The translations under genes were made by a program, and so were the position numbers. A stretch of DNA of 64,000 bases from HGM11416 sp045596285 (GTDB taxonomy: Bacteria > Bacillota > Clostridia > Christensenellales > Borkfalkiaceae), in the NCBI GenBank assembly GCA_045596285.1, contig JAZOCA010000130.1:5761-69760 (forward strand). The letters run 5' to 3'. Below the pieces are notes generated by a model. It made no database searches, was not told where the DNA came from, and saw only the letters and a program-made list of their open reading frames with translations. Positions 52,341 to 60,895 of the stretch are shown here, one piece after another; position 1 is the first letter of the stretch; each line of letters opens with the position of its first letter.

Positions 52341-53735
52341 TTGCAAAAAGATAAAGAATTTCTTGCTAACGCGCCTATAGGGCGACTTTTATTTAAATTG
52401 GCCTTGCCGACTGTAACCGCCCAAATAATAAATATGCTGTATAATTTGGTAGACAGAATATTTATAGGCAAAATGCCTGTGGTTGGCGATCTTGCGCTTA
52501 CCGGTGTTGGCGTTTGCTTGCCCATTATTATGATCGTTTCTGCGTTTGCTGCATTAGTTGCTTCCGGCGGAGCGCCAAGAGCATCTATTTATATGGGTAA
52601 AAAAGATAATCAAACGGCAGAAAAAATATTAGGCAACTGTTTTACCTTGCAAATAATTATTTCGGTAATTTTAACTGTTGTTTTGCTACTTTTTAACCGC
52701 GAAATGTTGCTCGCTTTCGGCGCGAGTGAAAAAACAATAGAATACGCAACCTCGTATATGAACGTTTATGCAATAGGTACGCTTTTCGTTCAGTTAACGC
52801 TTGGAATGAACGCTTTCGTTACCGCGCAAGGTTTTACTAAGGTTTCTATGATTTCGGTATTAATAGGCGCGGTTTGCAACATTTGTTTAGACCCGCTTTT
52901 CATATACGCTTTTAATATGGGAGTAAAGGGGGCGGCTTTAGCGACTATAATATCGCAGGGAATATCTTGCATTTTTGTTCTTTCCTTTTTAGCTGGTAAA
53001 AAAACGCATTTAAAAATGCGGAAAGAAAATTTAGGTATATCTTTAAAGATTATTCTTCCCTGTATTGCACTTGGTCTTGCTACCTTTGTTATGCAAGCAA
53101 GCGAAAGTGTAATATGCGTTTGTTTTAATTCTTCGCTTCAAAAATACGGCGGTGATTTAGCGGTTGGGGCTATGACGATTTTATCTTCTGTAATGCAGTT
53201 TGCAATGCTACCTATGCAAGGTGTAGCGCAGGGTGCGCAACCTATTTTAAGTTATAATTATGGAGCAAAAAACGGCGTACGTGTTAAAAAAACCTTTACC
53301 ATTTTGCTAATAACTTGTTTATGTTATTCGTGTGCGATTTGGGGTGCGGTAAATATAATGCCCGGTGTATTTGCGTCGCTATTTACAGATAGCAAAGAAC
53401 TTATTGAAATTTGCAAAAAGGTTATGCCCATATATTTTGGCTCTATGTTTTTATTCGGTGCTCAAATAGCCTGTCAAATGACCTTTGTATCACTCGGCAA
53501 CGCACCTTCTTCGGTTATGGTTGCGGTTGTAAGAAAATTCGTGCTTTTGCTTCCGTTAATCTACATTATGCCAAGATTAGTTCAAGATAAAACACTTGCG
53601 GTATATCTTGCCGAGCCCATCGCCGATTTTATAGCGGTAACTTTCACGGTAATTTTGTTTGTATTCCAGTTCAAAAAGGCACTTAAAAAAATACAGCAAA
53701 AAGTAATTTTTAACCCGACGAAGAAGATATATTAA
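52341..53735 (+). CDS. MATE-family efflux transporter
   Basis: A 464-residue protein with twelve predicted helices. PIGRLLFKLALPTVTAQIINMLYNLVDRIFIG at the start (split as PIGRLLFKLALPTV and NMLYNLVDRIFIG) and QGAQPILSYNYGA in the middle are typical of the MepA/DinF-like branch. Such proteins export cationic drugs or metabolites using Na or H gradients. The start is TTG, selected by SD AAAGGAGAAA. It is monocistronic with its own terminator. Confidence 0.93.
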   Translation: MQKDKEFLANAPIGRLLFKLALPTVTAQIINMLYNLVDRIFIGKMPVVGDLALTGVGVCLPIIMIVSAFAALVASGGAPRASIYMGKKDNQTAEKILGNCFTLQIIISVILTVVLLLFNREMLLAFGASEKTIEYATSYMNVYAIGTLFVQLTLGMNAFVTAQGFTKVSMISVLIGAVCNICLDPLFIYAFNMGVKGAALATIISQGISCIFVLSFLAGKKTHLKMRKENLGISLKIILPCIALGLATFVMQASESVICVCFNSSLQKYGGDLAVGAMTILSSVMQFAMLPMQGVAQGAQPILSYNYGAKNGVRVKKTFTILLITCLCYSCAIWGAVNIMPGVFASLFTDSKELIEICKKVMPIYFGSMFLFGAQIACQMTFVSLGNAPSSVMVAVVRKFVLLLPLIYIMPRLVQDKTLAVYLAEPIADFIAVTFTVILFVFQFKKALKKIQQKVIFNPTKKIY

Positions 53736-53754
53736 AAGAATACGTAGTTAAACG

Positions 53755-53798
53755 AAAAAAGGATGATTGAAGCGCTTTGCGTTAAGTCATCCTTTTTT
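53755..53798. terminator. Intrinsic terminator
   Basis: AAAAAAGGATGA / TCATCCTTTTTT with an inner AGCGC/GCG.T stem. Confidence 0.88.
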
Positions 53799-53924
53799 AA
53801 TTATTTTAATAATTAAAATTTGAGCGGTTTTATTGTAAGAAGATGAGTTTTTTCTGTAAAAATCGCCAAAAAAGTGAATATTTTATGCTTAAACTCTATT
53901 TTTTTGCAAAATATTGCTGTATTC

Positions 53925-53953
53925 TTGCAAAGGAATATATTTTATGATAAAAT
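53925..53953 (+). promoter_or_regulatory. Promoter of the acyl-activation operon
   Basis: TTGCAA, 17 bp, TAAAAT with a TG one base before the -10. No other promoter or terminator is visible until 63.5 kb, so it probably drives all nine genes. Confidence 0.65.
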
Positions 53954-54000
53954 ATATATTAATATATTATGCGCGAGTTTTTCGCCTAAAGGACGTTTAA

Positions 54001-55929
54001 GTGAGACTTAATAATATTGCTGGATTTAATAATGTAAACGAATATATAGCCGATAAAATTCATCGTTTTTCTAAAGAAGAAAAGAATTTTAAAAATCTTT
54101 TTTTGTATATGTTTTCAGAAAGGGAAAACGTAATGGCGGAAAGTTCAGACGGTTATCGTATTAAAAAAGTGACCTACGGTGAATGCTACGATATGATTTT
54201 GCGCGTAATAACTGTGCTAAGAAAAAAACTTCGCGGGATAGAAAAAGGCGCCTTTGTAGGGTTATATTCAAACAACCGTTTAGAATGGTTGCAAATTTTT
54301 TGGGCGATTTTGGCATGTGGTTATAATCCATTGCTTTTAAATTCGCGCACGGGTGAAGAAGTTTTAATAAACACCGTAAACGATTATGGCGTTAAAGCGA
54401 TAATTTCAGAAGATAAGCAATTTTCCGTTCAAACTATATTCTTAAAAGAAATTTACGACGATTTAACTATCGAAAGAGATAGTTTACAAGAAGAATGGGG
54501 TAAGGAAGTGTATTTTATGTCTTCAGGCACTTCCGAAAAAGTTAAACTGTGTAGTTATACGGCGGAAAATTTTTACTATCAGTTATGCGATAGTCAAGAG
54601 ATCATAAAGAATTGTAGTGCGATAAAAAAACATTACAAAGGGCAGTTAAAACTTTTAACTTTGCTACCTTTTTATCACGTTTTTGGCTTTATAGCCGTGT
54701 ATTTATGGTTTGGCTTTTTCTCGAGAACCTTTGTTTTTTTAAAGGATATGTATCCGCAAACTTTGCTAAATACCGTAAGAAAACACAAGGTAACGCATAT
54801 TTTTGCAGTACCGCTAGTGTGGGAAGTCATATATAAAGAAGCGGTAAGAAAAATTCGCGTTCGCGGTGAAAAAACGCTTAAAAACTTTAAAAAAGCGTTA
54901 TCGCTTACTTGTAAGTGCGAAATTCTTGGCAATATTATCAGCAAATTTGCCTTTAAAGAAATACGCGACAATATCTTTGGCGAAAGCATTTGCTTTTTAA
55001 TATCGGGCGGTAGCGGAATAAGCGAAGACGTTTTAAGATTTTTTAACGGAATAGGCTATCATATGGCGAACGGCTACGGAATGACCGAAATAGGTATTGC
55101 TTCAGTAGAAACGTCAATGAAAAAGCGGATAAGAAATAAAGGCTCGGTTGGTGTGCCTTTTAAAAATACTGAATATTCTCTTTCTTCAAACGGCGAACTG
55201 TTGGTGCGCGGTAAAACTATGGCGTGCAGAATAATTTCGGGCAATACCGAAAGTGTAACGGATTATACAAAATGGTTTGCAACGCGCGATTTAGCGCAAG
55301 AAAAAAAGGGAAGATATTACGTTAACGGCCGTGCGGACGATTTAATAGTGTGTTCTAACGGCGAAAACGTCAATCCCGAAATAATAGAGCGTTCTTTAAA
55401 GATAAAGCACGCAGACGAAATTTGTCTGTTTGCAGGTGAGCAGGGCGAACCCACCCTTATAATAAGCGCAAGGGGATGTTTTTCGCCAGAAACGGTTAAA
55501 AGTATTTATTCAGACGCGCTTTCTTCTTTGCAAAGCGCACGCGTTCACGACGAAGTTAAAAAGGTAATAATAACCACCGATAAACTTATTTCAGACGACG
55601 ATTTTAAGGTTAGCCGAAAGAAGATTGCAAAGCGTTTAAAGAATGGAGAGTTTACCGTAATAAATCCTGCTAAAATAGAGGAATATTCGCAAGAGCTTTT
55701 TTCTTCATTAGAAAAAGAGATACGTTCTTGTTTTGCTGAAGTACTGCAAAAGGAAGAAAGTGAAATCACTTTAGACGGTGACTTTTTCTTGGATTTTGGT
55801 GGAAGTAGTTTGGAATATTTTGCGCTTATAGAACTTATTAAAGAAAGATTTGACGTAGACGTTATCGCCTTACAACAAGCCAACAAAACTACGGTGCGTG
55901 AATTTTGCGCATACGTTAGCAACGTATAG
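54001..55929 (+). CDS. AMP-binding acyl/aryl ligase fused to a C-terminal carrier domain
   Basis: A 642-residue protein with a GTG start (SD AAAGGA). The adenylating domain covers residues about 20-560. The phosphate loop reads FMSSGTSEKVKL (near 175-185), shorter and less Gly-rich than usual. ANGYGMTEIGIAS and NGRADDLIVCSNGENVNPEIIE are clear. KVSRKKIAKR holds the likely catalytic Lys. Residues about 570-640 form a carrier domain with FGGSSLEYF, phosphopantetheine Ser603. It would activate a carboxylic acid as acyl-AMP and load it on its own carrier. First gene of a tight nine-gene operon. Confidence 0.88.
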   Translation: MRLNNIAGFNNVNEYIADKIHRFSKEEKNFKNLFLYMFSERENVMAESSDGYRIKKVTYGECYDMILRVITVLRKKLRGIEKGAFVGLYSNNRLEWLQIFWAILACGYNPLLLNSRTGEEVLINTVNDYGVKAIISEDKQFSVQTIFLKEIYDDLTIERDSLQEEWGKEVYFMSSGTSEKVKLCSYTAENFYYQLCDSQEIIKNCSAIKKHYKGQLKLLTLLPFYHVFGFIAVYLWFGFFSRTFVFLKDMYPQTLLNTVRKHKVTHIFAVPLVWEVIYKEAVRKIRVRGEKTLKNFKKALSLTCKCEILGNIISKFAFKEIRDNIFGESICFLISGGSGISEDVLRFFNGIGYHMANGYGMTEIGIASVETSMKKRIRNKGSVGVPFKNTEYSLSSNGELLVRGKTMACRIISGNTESVTDYTKWFATRDLAQEKKGRYYVNGRADDLIVCSNGENVNPEIIERSLKIKHADEICLFAGEQGEPTLIISARGCFSPETVKSIYSDALSSLQSARVHDEVKKVIITTDKLISDDDFKVSRKKIAKRLKNGEFTVINPAKIEEYSQELFSSLEKEIRSCFAEVLQKEESEITLDGDFFLDFGGSSLEYFALIELIKERFDVDVIALQQANKTTVREFCAYVSNV

Positions 55930-55960
55930 TCTTTTAAGAGAGTGAAAAGGAGATGTACTG

Positions 55961-57850
55961 ATGATAAAATCGTTAAATAAAAAATGGAAGGAATTTTTAT
56001 TTGCTTTTTCGGGGTTTGGGCCTAATTTTTTAATGGTGCTTATGGGCGCGTACTTTACGGATGCTATTAACCCCGCCGCTTTACCCGAAGGAAGTTATCA
56101 AGCAATAATGAGCGGAACGTGTTTTATACTTCCCGCTCTTTTTCCCATACTGTACGCAATAGCAAAGGCGTTCGACGGTATTATAGACGTACCTTTGGCT
56201 CACGTAACAGACACACTTTCTACAAAATGGGGTAGACGCAGACCTGCAATACTCGTGTGCCTTATTCCCATGATAATATCCTTTTTCTTTTGTTGGTTTC
56301 CCGTATTCGGCGCAGAAAATCAACTTGCAAACACTATTTGGATAACCGTGTGGGCTTTGGTGTTTTTTACCACCTACACAATGTGTTTAATTTCTTTTTA
56401 CGGCTCTTTATCTACCACTTGTGTGGATGAACCGCAAAGACTAAGGGTTTCGGGCTATAAATCATTTTTCGATACTATTTCTTACTGTATCGTTTACGCT
56501 TTAGTTCCCTTGCTTTTAGAAGTAATGAAACTGAATATAGATAAATTTGTCTTTTTATGTATGCCGTTAATGTTAACTATGGCAATACCCCTATTTATGA
56601 TTAAAGAAGGCGAAAAGTACGGTTATCCCGAAAACGACGGGCTTTTGCCTGAAAGGGTAACCTTTAAAGAAAGTATAAAACTAACTTTTAAAAACAAGAT
56701 TTTTATGCGTTGGCAACTTGTAAACTGCTGTACTTTCTTCGGCCTTCAGATGTTCTTGGTTTCTATGAACGCAATGATTCTTGGCGGTATGGGTATGAGT
56801 GGTACGGAAATGGCTATTTTAAATACTTGCGCGTTTGCACCCGTTCCCATAATGCTATATCTGTTTAACAAACTAAAAAAGGCAAAGGGTATAAGATTTA
56901 CCTATCAAACTTGTTTGATATCTTTTGCTTTGGCAATAATGTCTTTCTTCTTTGGCTCTACATTCGTTACGGGCGGTAATAAACCTCTGCAGATGGTAAT
57001 AGGTATACTTGGCGGTGTGTGTGCAAGCTGGTCTATAGGCGCGTTCTTTATGATGCCTTACCACGTAACGGCGCAAATTTCAAGCGTAGAAGAAAAGCTT
57101 ACCAAGAAAAATCACTCTGCAATGTATTTTGCGGCAAACGCGCTGTGCACTTCTATAGTTGGCGCGATTTCCGGCTCGCTTATTTACGAACTTATAAAGA
57201 TGCTTTTCATAACCAAAACAGGCGGTATCGTTTGGGCTGAAAGTTATGAATCGGCTTCCGTTTTATTTGGTACAGAGGTTAGTAACGTGTTCAACTTAGG
57301 CACGTTGCTCACACCTATTATAGTAGCCGTTTTCTGCCTTTTAGGCGCATTTTTGGCAAGAAAGATGCCTAACGATTACACGGTGGAAAAGGTTGCAAAA
57401 CAGTTTAAAGAAATGAACCCCGATTTAGATATATCGGATGCGCTGGCGGGCAAATACGAAGCAAAGGAAGAAAAGGGCGAAATAATTTTCGTTCAAGTGG
57501 GGCTATCTATACTATCCGGATTTATATTCGGCTTCATATGGCTTGCATTTTTATTGAAATCAATAAAGCAGTTAACCGGCAAAGTAAATGCAAAACTATG
57601 GTGGGCGCTTTCTTGTTTTATCCCCTTTGTAAGTATCTATTTTAATTTAAAAGCGCTTGATTTATTAGAAGAAAAATTACAAACGGGCAAAGTAAAGGGC
57701 TTAAAAATCGCGTTTATAATCTTGGGCGTTTTATTCCCGATTATGCCTATTAACGTAGTTGCGCTTGCTCTTTTACAAAAGAAAGTTAACGCCGTATATT
57801 CTTCTGCAGAAGATAGCAATGAAGAGCAAGAAGGGGTAGCGATAGCATAA
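55961..57850 (+). CDS. MFS transporter (GPH-like) with C-terminal membrane extension
   Basis: A 629-residue membrane protein. Residues 1-480 have twelve helices with the GPH-type motif DTLSTKWGRRRPAILV (about residues 85-100) after FDGIIDVPLAHV. Residues about 500-620 add three more helices with DUF4234-like text (LLKSIKQLTGKVNAKLWWAL), beyond the usual 450-500 residue length. SD AAAAGGAGAT precedes the ATG. Located between the ligase-carrier protein and two acyltransferases, it may move the lipid product or a precursor rather than a sugar; that is inference. Confidence 0.85.
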   Translation: MIKSLNKKWKEFLFAFSGFGPNFLMVLMGAYFTDAINPAALPEGSYQAIMSGTCFILPALFPILYAIAKAFDGIIDVPLAHVTDTLSTKWGRRRPAILVCLIPMIISFFFCWFPVFGAENQLANTIWITVWALVFFTTYTMCLISFYGSLSTTCVDEPQRLRVSGYKSFFDTISYCIVYALVPLLLEVMKLNIDKFVFLCMPLMLTMAIPLFMIKEGEKYGYPENDGLLPERVTFKESIKLTFKNKIFMRWQLVNCCTFFGLQMFLVSMNAMILGGMGMSGTEMAILNTCAFAPVPIMLYLFNKLKKAKGIRFTYQTCLISFALAIMSFFFGSTFVTGGNKPLQMVIGILGGVCASWSIGAFFMMPYHVTAQISSVEEKLTKKNHSAMYFAANALCTSIVGAISGSLIYELIKMLFITKTGGIVWAESYESASVLFGTEVSNVFNLGTLLTPIIVAVFCLLGAFLARKMPNDYTVEKVAKQFKEMNPDLDISDALAGKYEAKEEKGEIIFVQVGLSILSGFIFGFIWLAFLLKSIKQLTGKVNAKLWWALSCFIPFVSIYFNLKALDLLEEKLQTGKVKGLKIAFIILGVLFPIMPINVVALALLQKKVNAVYSSAEDSNEEQEGVAIA

Positions 57851-58497
57851 TGTATGGGTTCGTTCAATGGTTCGTGAAAATAACCGGTTGGCCCATTCAG
57901 TTTTTCGCGTTCCGCAAAAAAATATATTACGAAAACAAAAAAAGGCAGGGTAGGCGAATAAAGGGTAAGGCTATAATTATTTCTAATCATCAAAGCCTTA
58001 TGGATTTTCCGCTTATAATGTATACCTTTCCGTTAAACACTTTGCGATGTCAAATGGCGGAAGTGTTGTATAAGAAAAACTTTCTGCTTTCATTTTTTCT
58101 AAAAATAATGGGCGGTATAAAGGTGGACCGTGATGCTCGCGATTTTTCCTTTATAAACAAAAGTTTAAAAATATTACAAAAGGGCGGTATTGTTGAAATA
58201 TTCCCAGAAGCGCGTTTGCCAAGGGTGGGCGAAAAGCGTCCACTTCCTTTTAAGGTAAGCGCGGCGTATATTGCTCTTCAAAGCGGAGCGCCTGTAATAC
58301 CCGTGTATATAAGCGGTGATTATTTTGGCAAAAAGGGAATGAACGTCATGGTGGGAACACCCATAGACGTCACGCAATTTTACGATTCTACACTAGACGA
58401 AAAACAAAACCTTGCCGCTATATCTGATAAATTAAGAGATAGGATAATTTGGTTAAAAAATGAACTCGACGAACAAACAAGGGGCAAAGAAGAATAA
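57850..58497 (+). CDS. PlsC-type 1-acyl-glycerol-phosphate acyltransferase-like protein (first)
   Basis: A 215-residue acyltransferase. Catalytic NHQSLMD (His47, Asp52), the acceptor-binding FPEARLPRVG near residue 117, and APVIPVYISG near 153 match the PlsC family. It transfers an acyl group, here possibly from the operon's carrier protein, to a hydroxyl or phosphate acceptor on the membrane face. Its ATG overlaps the MFS stop by one base (TAATG) and its end overlaps the next gene by 38 bp, so expression is coupled. Confidence 0.9.
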   Translation: MYGFVQWFVKITGWPIQFFAFRKKIYYENKKRQGRRIKGKAIIISNHQSLMDFPLIMYTFPLNTLRCQMAEVLYKKNFLLSFFLKIMGGIKVDRDARDFSFINKSLKILQKGGIVEIFPEARLPRVGEKRPLPFKVSAAYIALQSGAPVIPVYISGDYFGKKGMNVMVGTPIDVTQFYDSTLDEKQNLAAISDKLRDRIIWLKNELDEQTRGKEE

Positions 58498-59140
58498 AAA
58501 ACAAAGGTATTTTTTATACGATTTCGTAAAGGCTACCGGCGCAATCCCCGCGCTTTTATGGCTTCGCCCAAAAATAACTTATTTGAATGAAAAATCGCCT
58601 AAAAGGGTAAAGGGCGGGGCGTTAATCGCCTCAAATCACATAAGTTTTTTCGACCCGGTTGTGGTGCATTGTGTTTTTTGGTACAGAAGGCTTAACTGCA
58701 TAGCCACCAAAGATCTTTTTACTTCTAAAACCAAAGAATGGTTTTTTACAAAAATGCACTGCATAAAAATAGATAAAGAAAACTTTACGATGCGTTCGCT
58801 TCACAGCGTTATAAATAGGCTAAACGAAGAAAAGGCAGTTGTAATATTTCCCGAAGGCACGGTTAATCGCGAAGAGGAGCACGGTCTTAAAAATTACAAA
58901 TCGGGTGCGATACTCATGGCTCATATATCGGGCAAGCCCATAGTCCCTATGTATATTGCCAAGCGCGAACGTTGGTATGAAAGAACGCGCGTGGTTATAG
59001 GCGAAGAAATAGACGTAAGAACGCTTTGCGGAAAAATTCCAACTACGGAAGAAATAGAGCGCGCAAGTAAATATCTTTACGATAAAGAAAAACAAATGGC
59101 AGAGTTTTTGCAAAAAGAAGGGGGCAAAAAGGAGAGATAA
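58460..59140 (+). CDS. PlsC-type acyltransferase-like protein (second)
   Basis: A 226-residue acyltransferase with NHISFFD (His60, Asp65), FPEGTVNREEEHGLKNYKSGA near 130, and KPIVPMYIAKR. It differs from the first copy mainly in the acceptor-binding region (FPEGTVN versus FPEARLP), which suggests a different acceptor or position. It overlaps the previous gene by 38 bp and the next by one base (TAATG). Two acyltransferases fit two-step acylation of one backbone. Confidence 0.9.
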   Translation: MNSTNKQGAKKNKKQRYFLYDFVKATGAIPALLWLRPKITYLNEKSPKRVKGGALIASNHISFFDPVVVHCVFWYRRLNCIATKDLFTSKTKEWFFTKMHCIKIDKENFTMRSLHSVINRLNEEKAVVIFPEGTVNREEEHGLKNYKSGAILMAHISGKPIVPMYIAKRERWYERTRVVIGEEIDVRTLCGKIPTTEEIERASKYLYDKEKQMAEFLQKEGGKKER

Positions 59141-60660
59141 TGACTACTAACGAAGTTTTTAAAAAATACACTACCGATCAAACTTGGAATAAAATAGTAG
59201 ACTATAAAAATGTTAGCGAAATGTGGATTTCGTGCGTAAACTCTTACGGCGATAAGGATGCCGTTTGCGACGGACAAACATATACTTACAGTCAAATAGA
59301 TAAAGAAGTTCGCGCAATGCGCGCATATTTGCATAGCGCAGGCATTAAAGCGGGCGATAACGTAGGTATGTTTATACCAAACGGAATTTCTTTCGTTATT
59401 ACATTTTTAGCGATAACCACCTTAGGTGGGGTGGCGGTGCTTTTGCCACCACATTTAGACGAGCAAACTCTATTTGGATGCACGCATAAATTTTCTTTAA
59501 AATATCTTGTTTATTCTTCCTTATTAGAACAAAAAACGCAGTTCACCGCGCAAAGAAATCCCGCGGTAAAACTCCTTCAAGATGGTTTAAGAAGTGAAGA
59601 AGATATTCCCGCGGTAGACGTAGATGGTCAAAGCCCTTGCGCGGTATTATTTACCGGCGGAACTACCGGCAGAAGTAAGGGCGCGCTTCTTTCGCATAAA
59701 GCGGTTATGCTAGGCACTAAAAACGGTTGTTACGGCATTAAGGAAATATTTAATCAAAGATACCTTTTAGTTCTTCCTTTAACTCACGTCTTTGGGCTTA
59801 TTAGGAATATGCTTACCTGTTTTTACACGGGCAGTTGCCTTTATATTTGTAAAAACAACAAGGATATGTTTAAAGATATAGCGATTTTTAAACCAACTAC
59901 GATGGTGCTTGTTCCCGCGCTTGTTGAACTTGCTTTAAACCTTTCTAAGCAGTTTGGAAGAAATATGTTCGGACAAGATTTAAAAACCATAATTTGCGGG
60001 GCATCTGCGGTTTCGCCTTATCTTATTAGGGAGTGCGACAAAATAGGTATAACCTTGCTTGCCGGCTACGGCTTAACTGAAAGCGCCAACCTTGTAAGCG
60101 GTAATCCCGAATCGCTTAAAAAGCCCGAATCGGTAGGCTATATCTACGGCGGTATGGAATATAAAATCGTAGACGACGAACTATGGCTTAAAGGCGATAA
60201 TATGATGATCGGGTACGTTGGAGAACCCGAAGAAAATCAAAGTTCTTACCAAGACGGATATTTTAAAACGGGCGACCTTGTTAGAATGGATGAAGAAGGT
60301 TTTCTATATATTACCGGCAGAAAAAAAGAGATAATAGTTTTATCTTCAGGCGAAAATATTTCTCCTGCCGAAATAGAAATTAAGTTTAGTTCTATAGACG
60401 GCATTTCGGACTGTTTGGTTTACGAGGAAGAGCAAAACGGAAAGAGTTTTTTAACGCTTGAAGTATTGCCCAGAAGCGCTTTTTTAAAGGCTAACGGCAT
60501 TACCGATACAGAAGGATATTTAAAGCAAAAAATAAATGAAGTTAACCTTGCTTTGCCTTCTTTTATGAGAATTAATAAAATAGTTATAAGAACGAGCGAT
60601 TTTATACGCTCGCCAAGTATGAAAATAGTGAGAAATCAAAATGGCGCTAACAAGAAATGA
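59140..60660 (+). CDS. AMP-binding acyl ligase (fatty acyl/aryl-AMP ligase type)
   Basis: A 506-residue adenylating enzyme with all core motifs: FTGGTTGRSKGALLSHKA (about 171-188), AGYGLTESANLVSG, GYFKTGDLVRMDEEGFLYITGRKKEI (split as GYFKTGDLVRMDEEG and FLYITGRKKEI), and a C-terminal SPSMKIVRN with the catalytic Lys. It would activate a free acid and pass it to the carrier protein encoded directly downstream, whose start lies 20 bp inside this gene. It is complete, unlike the atypical first ligase. Confidence 0.92.
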   Translation: MTTNEVFKKYTTDQTWNKIVDYKNVSEMWISCVNSYGDKDAVCDGQTYTYSQIDKEVRAMRAYLHSAGIKAGDNVGMFIPNGISFVITFLAITTLGGVAVLLPPHLDEQTLFGCTHKFSLKYLVYSSLLEQKTQFTAQRNPAVKLLQDGLRSEEDIPAVDVDGQSPCAVLFTGGTTGRSKGALLSHKAVMLGTKNGCYGIKEIFNQRYLLVLPLTHVFGLIRNMLTCFYTGSCLYICKNNKDMFKDIAIFKPTTMVLVPALVELALNLSKQFGRNMFGQDLKTIICGASAVSPYLIRECDKIGITLLAGYGLTESANLVSGNPESLKKPESVGYIYGGMEYKIVDDELWLKGDNMMIGYVGEPEENQSSYQDGYFKTGDLVRMDEEGFLYITGRKKEIIVLSSGENISPAEIEIKFSSIDGISDCLVYEEEQNGKSFLTLEVLPRSAFLKANGITDTEGYLKQKINEVNLALPSFMRINKIVIRTSDFIRSPSMKIVRNQNGANKK

Positions 60661-60895
60661 AATAATAGATAAATTAAAAGACGTTTTTTCTATGGCGATA
60701 GGGGATAGCGAAATAGTTAATAATTACACAGAACAAAGCAATCTCGTAACCGATTTAGGTCTTAATTCGGTTGGTATTTTATACGTCGTTATCGCAATAG
60801 AAGAATTTTTTGGCGTACAGTTCGACGACGTTGGCTTTAATGATTTTAAAACCGTTGGCGACGTTATCGACTACTTAGAAAAGAAAGCAAACTGA
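60641..60895 (+). CDS. Acyl carrier protein
   Basis: An 84-residue carrier protein. DLGLNSVG holds the phosphopantetheine Ser43, followed by the typical helix IEEFFGVQFDD. It overlaps the ligase gene by 20 bp and the LRAT-PPTase gene by one base (TGATG), so partner, carrier and activating enzyme are made together. It is a dedicated carrier, not the fatty acid synthase ACP, as no FAS genes are nearby. Confidence 0.93.
   Translation: MALTRNEIIDKLKDVFSMAIGDSEIVNNYTEQSNLVTDLGLNSVGILYVVIAIEEFFGVQFDDVGFNDFKTVGDVIDYLEKKAN

Noticed and set aside
55545..55922. Antisense open frame of 125 residues opposite the ligase carrier domain
   Set aside because: Shadow of a real coding region with Ser-rich nonsense composition and no SD.
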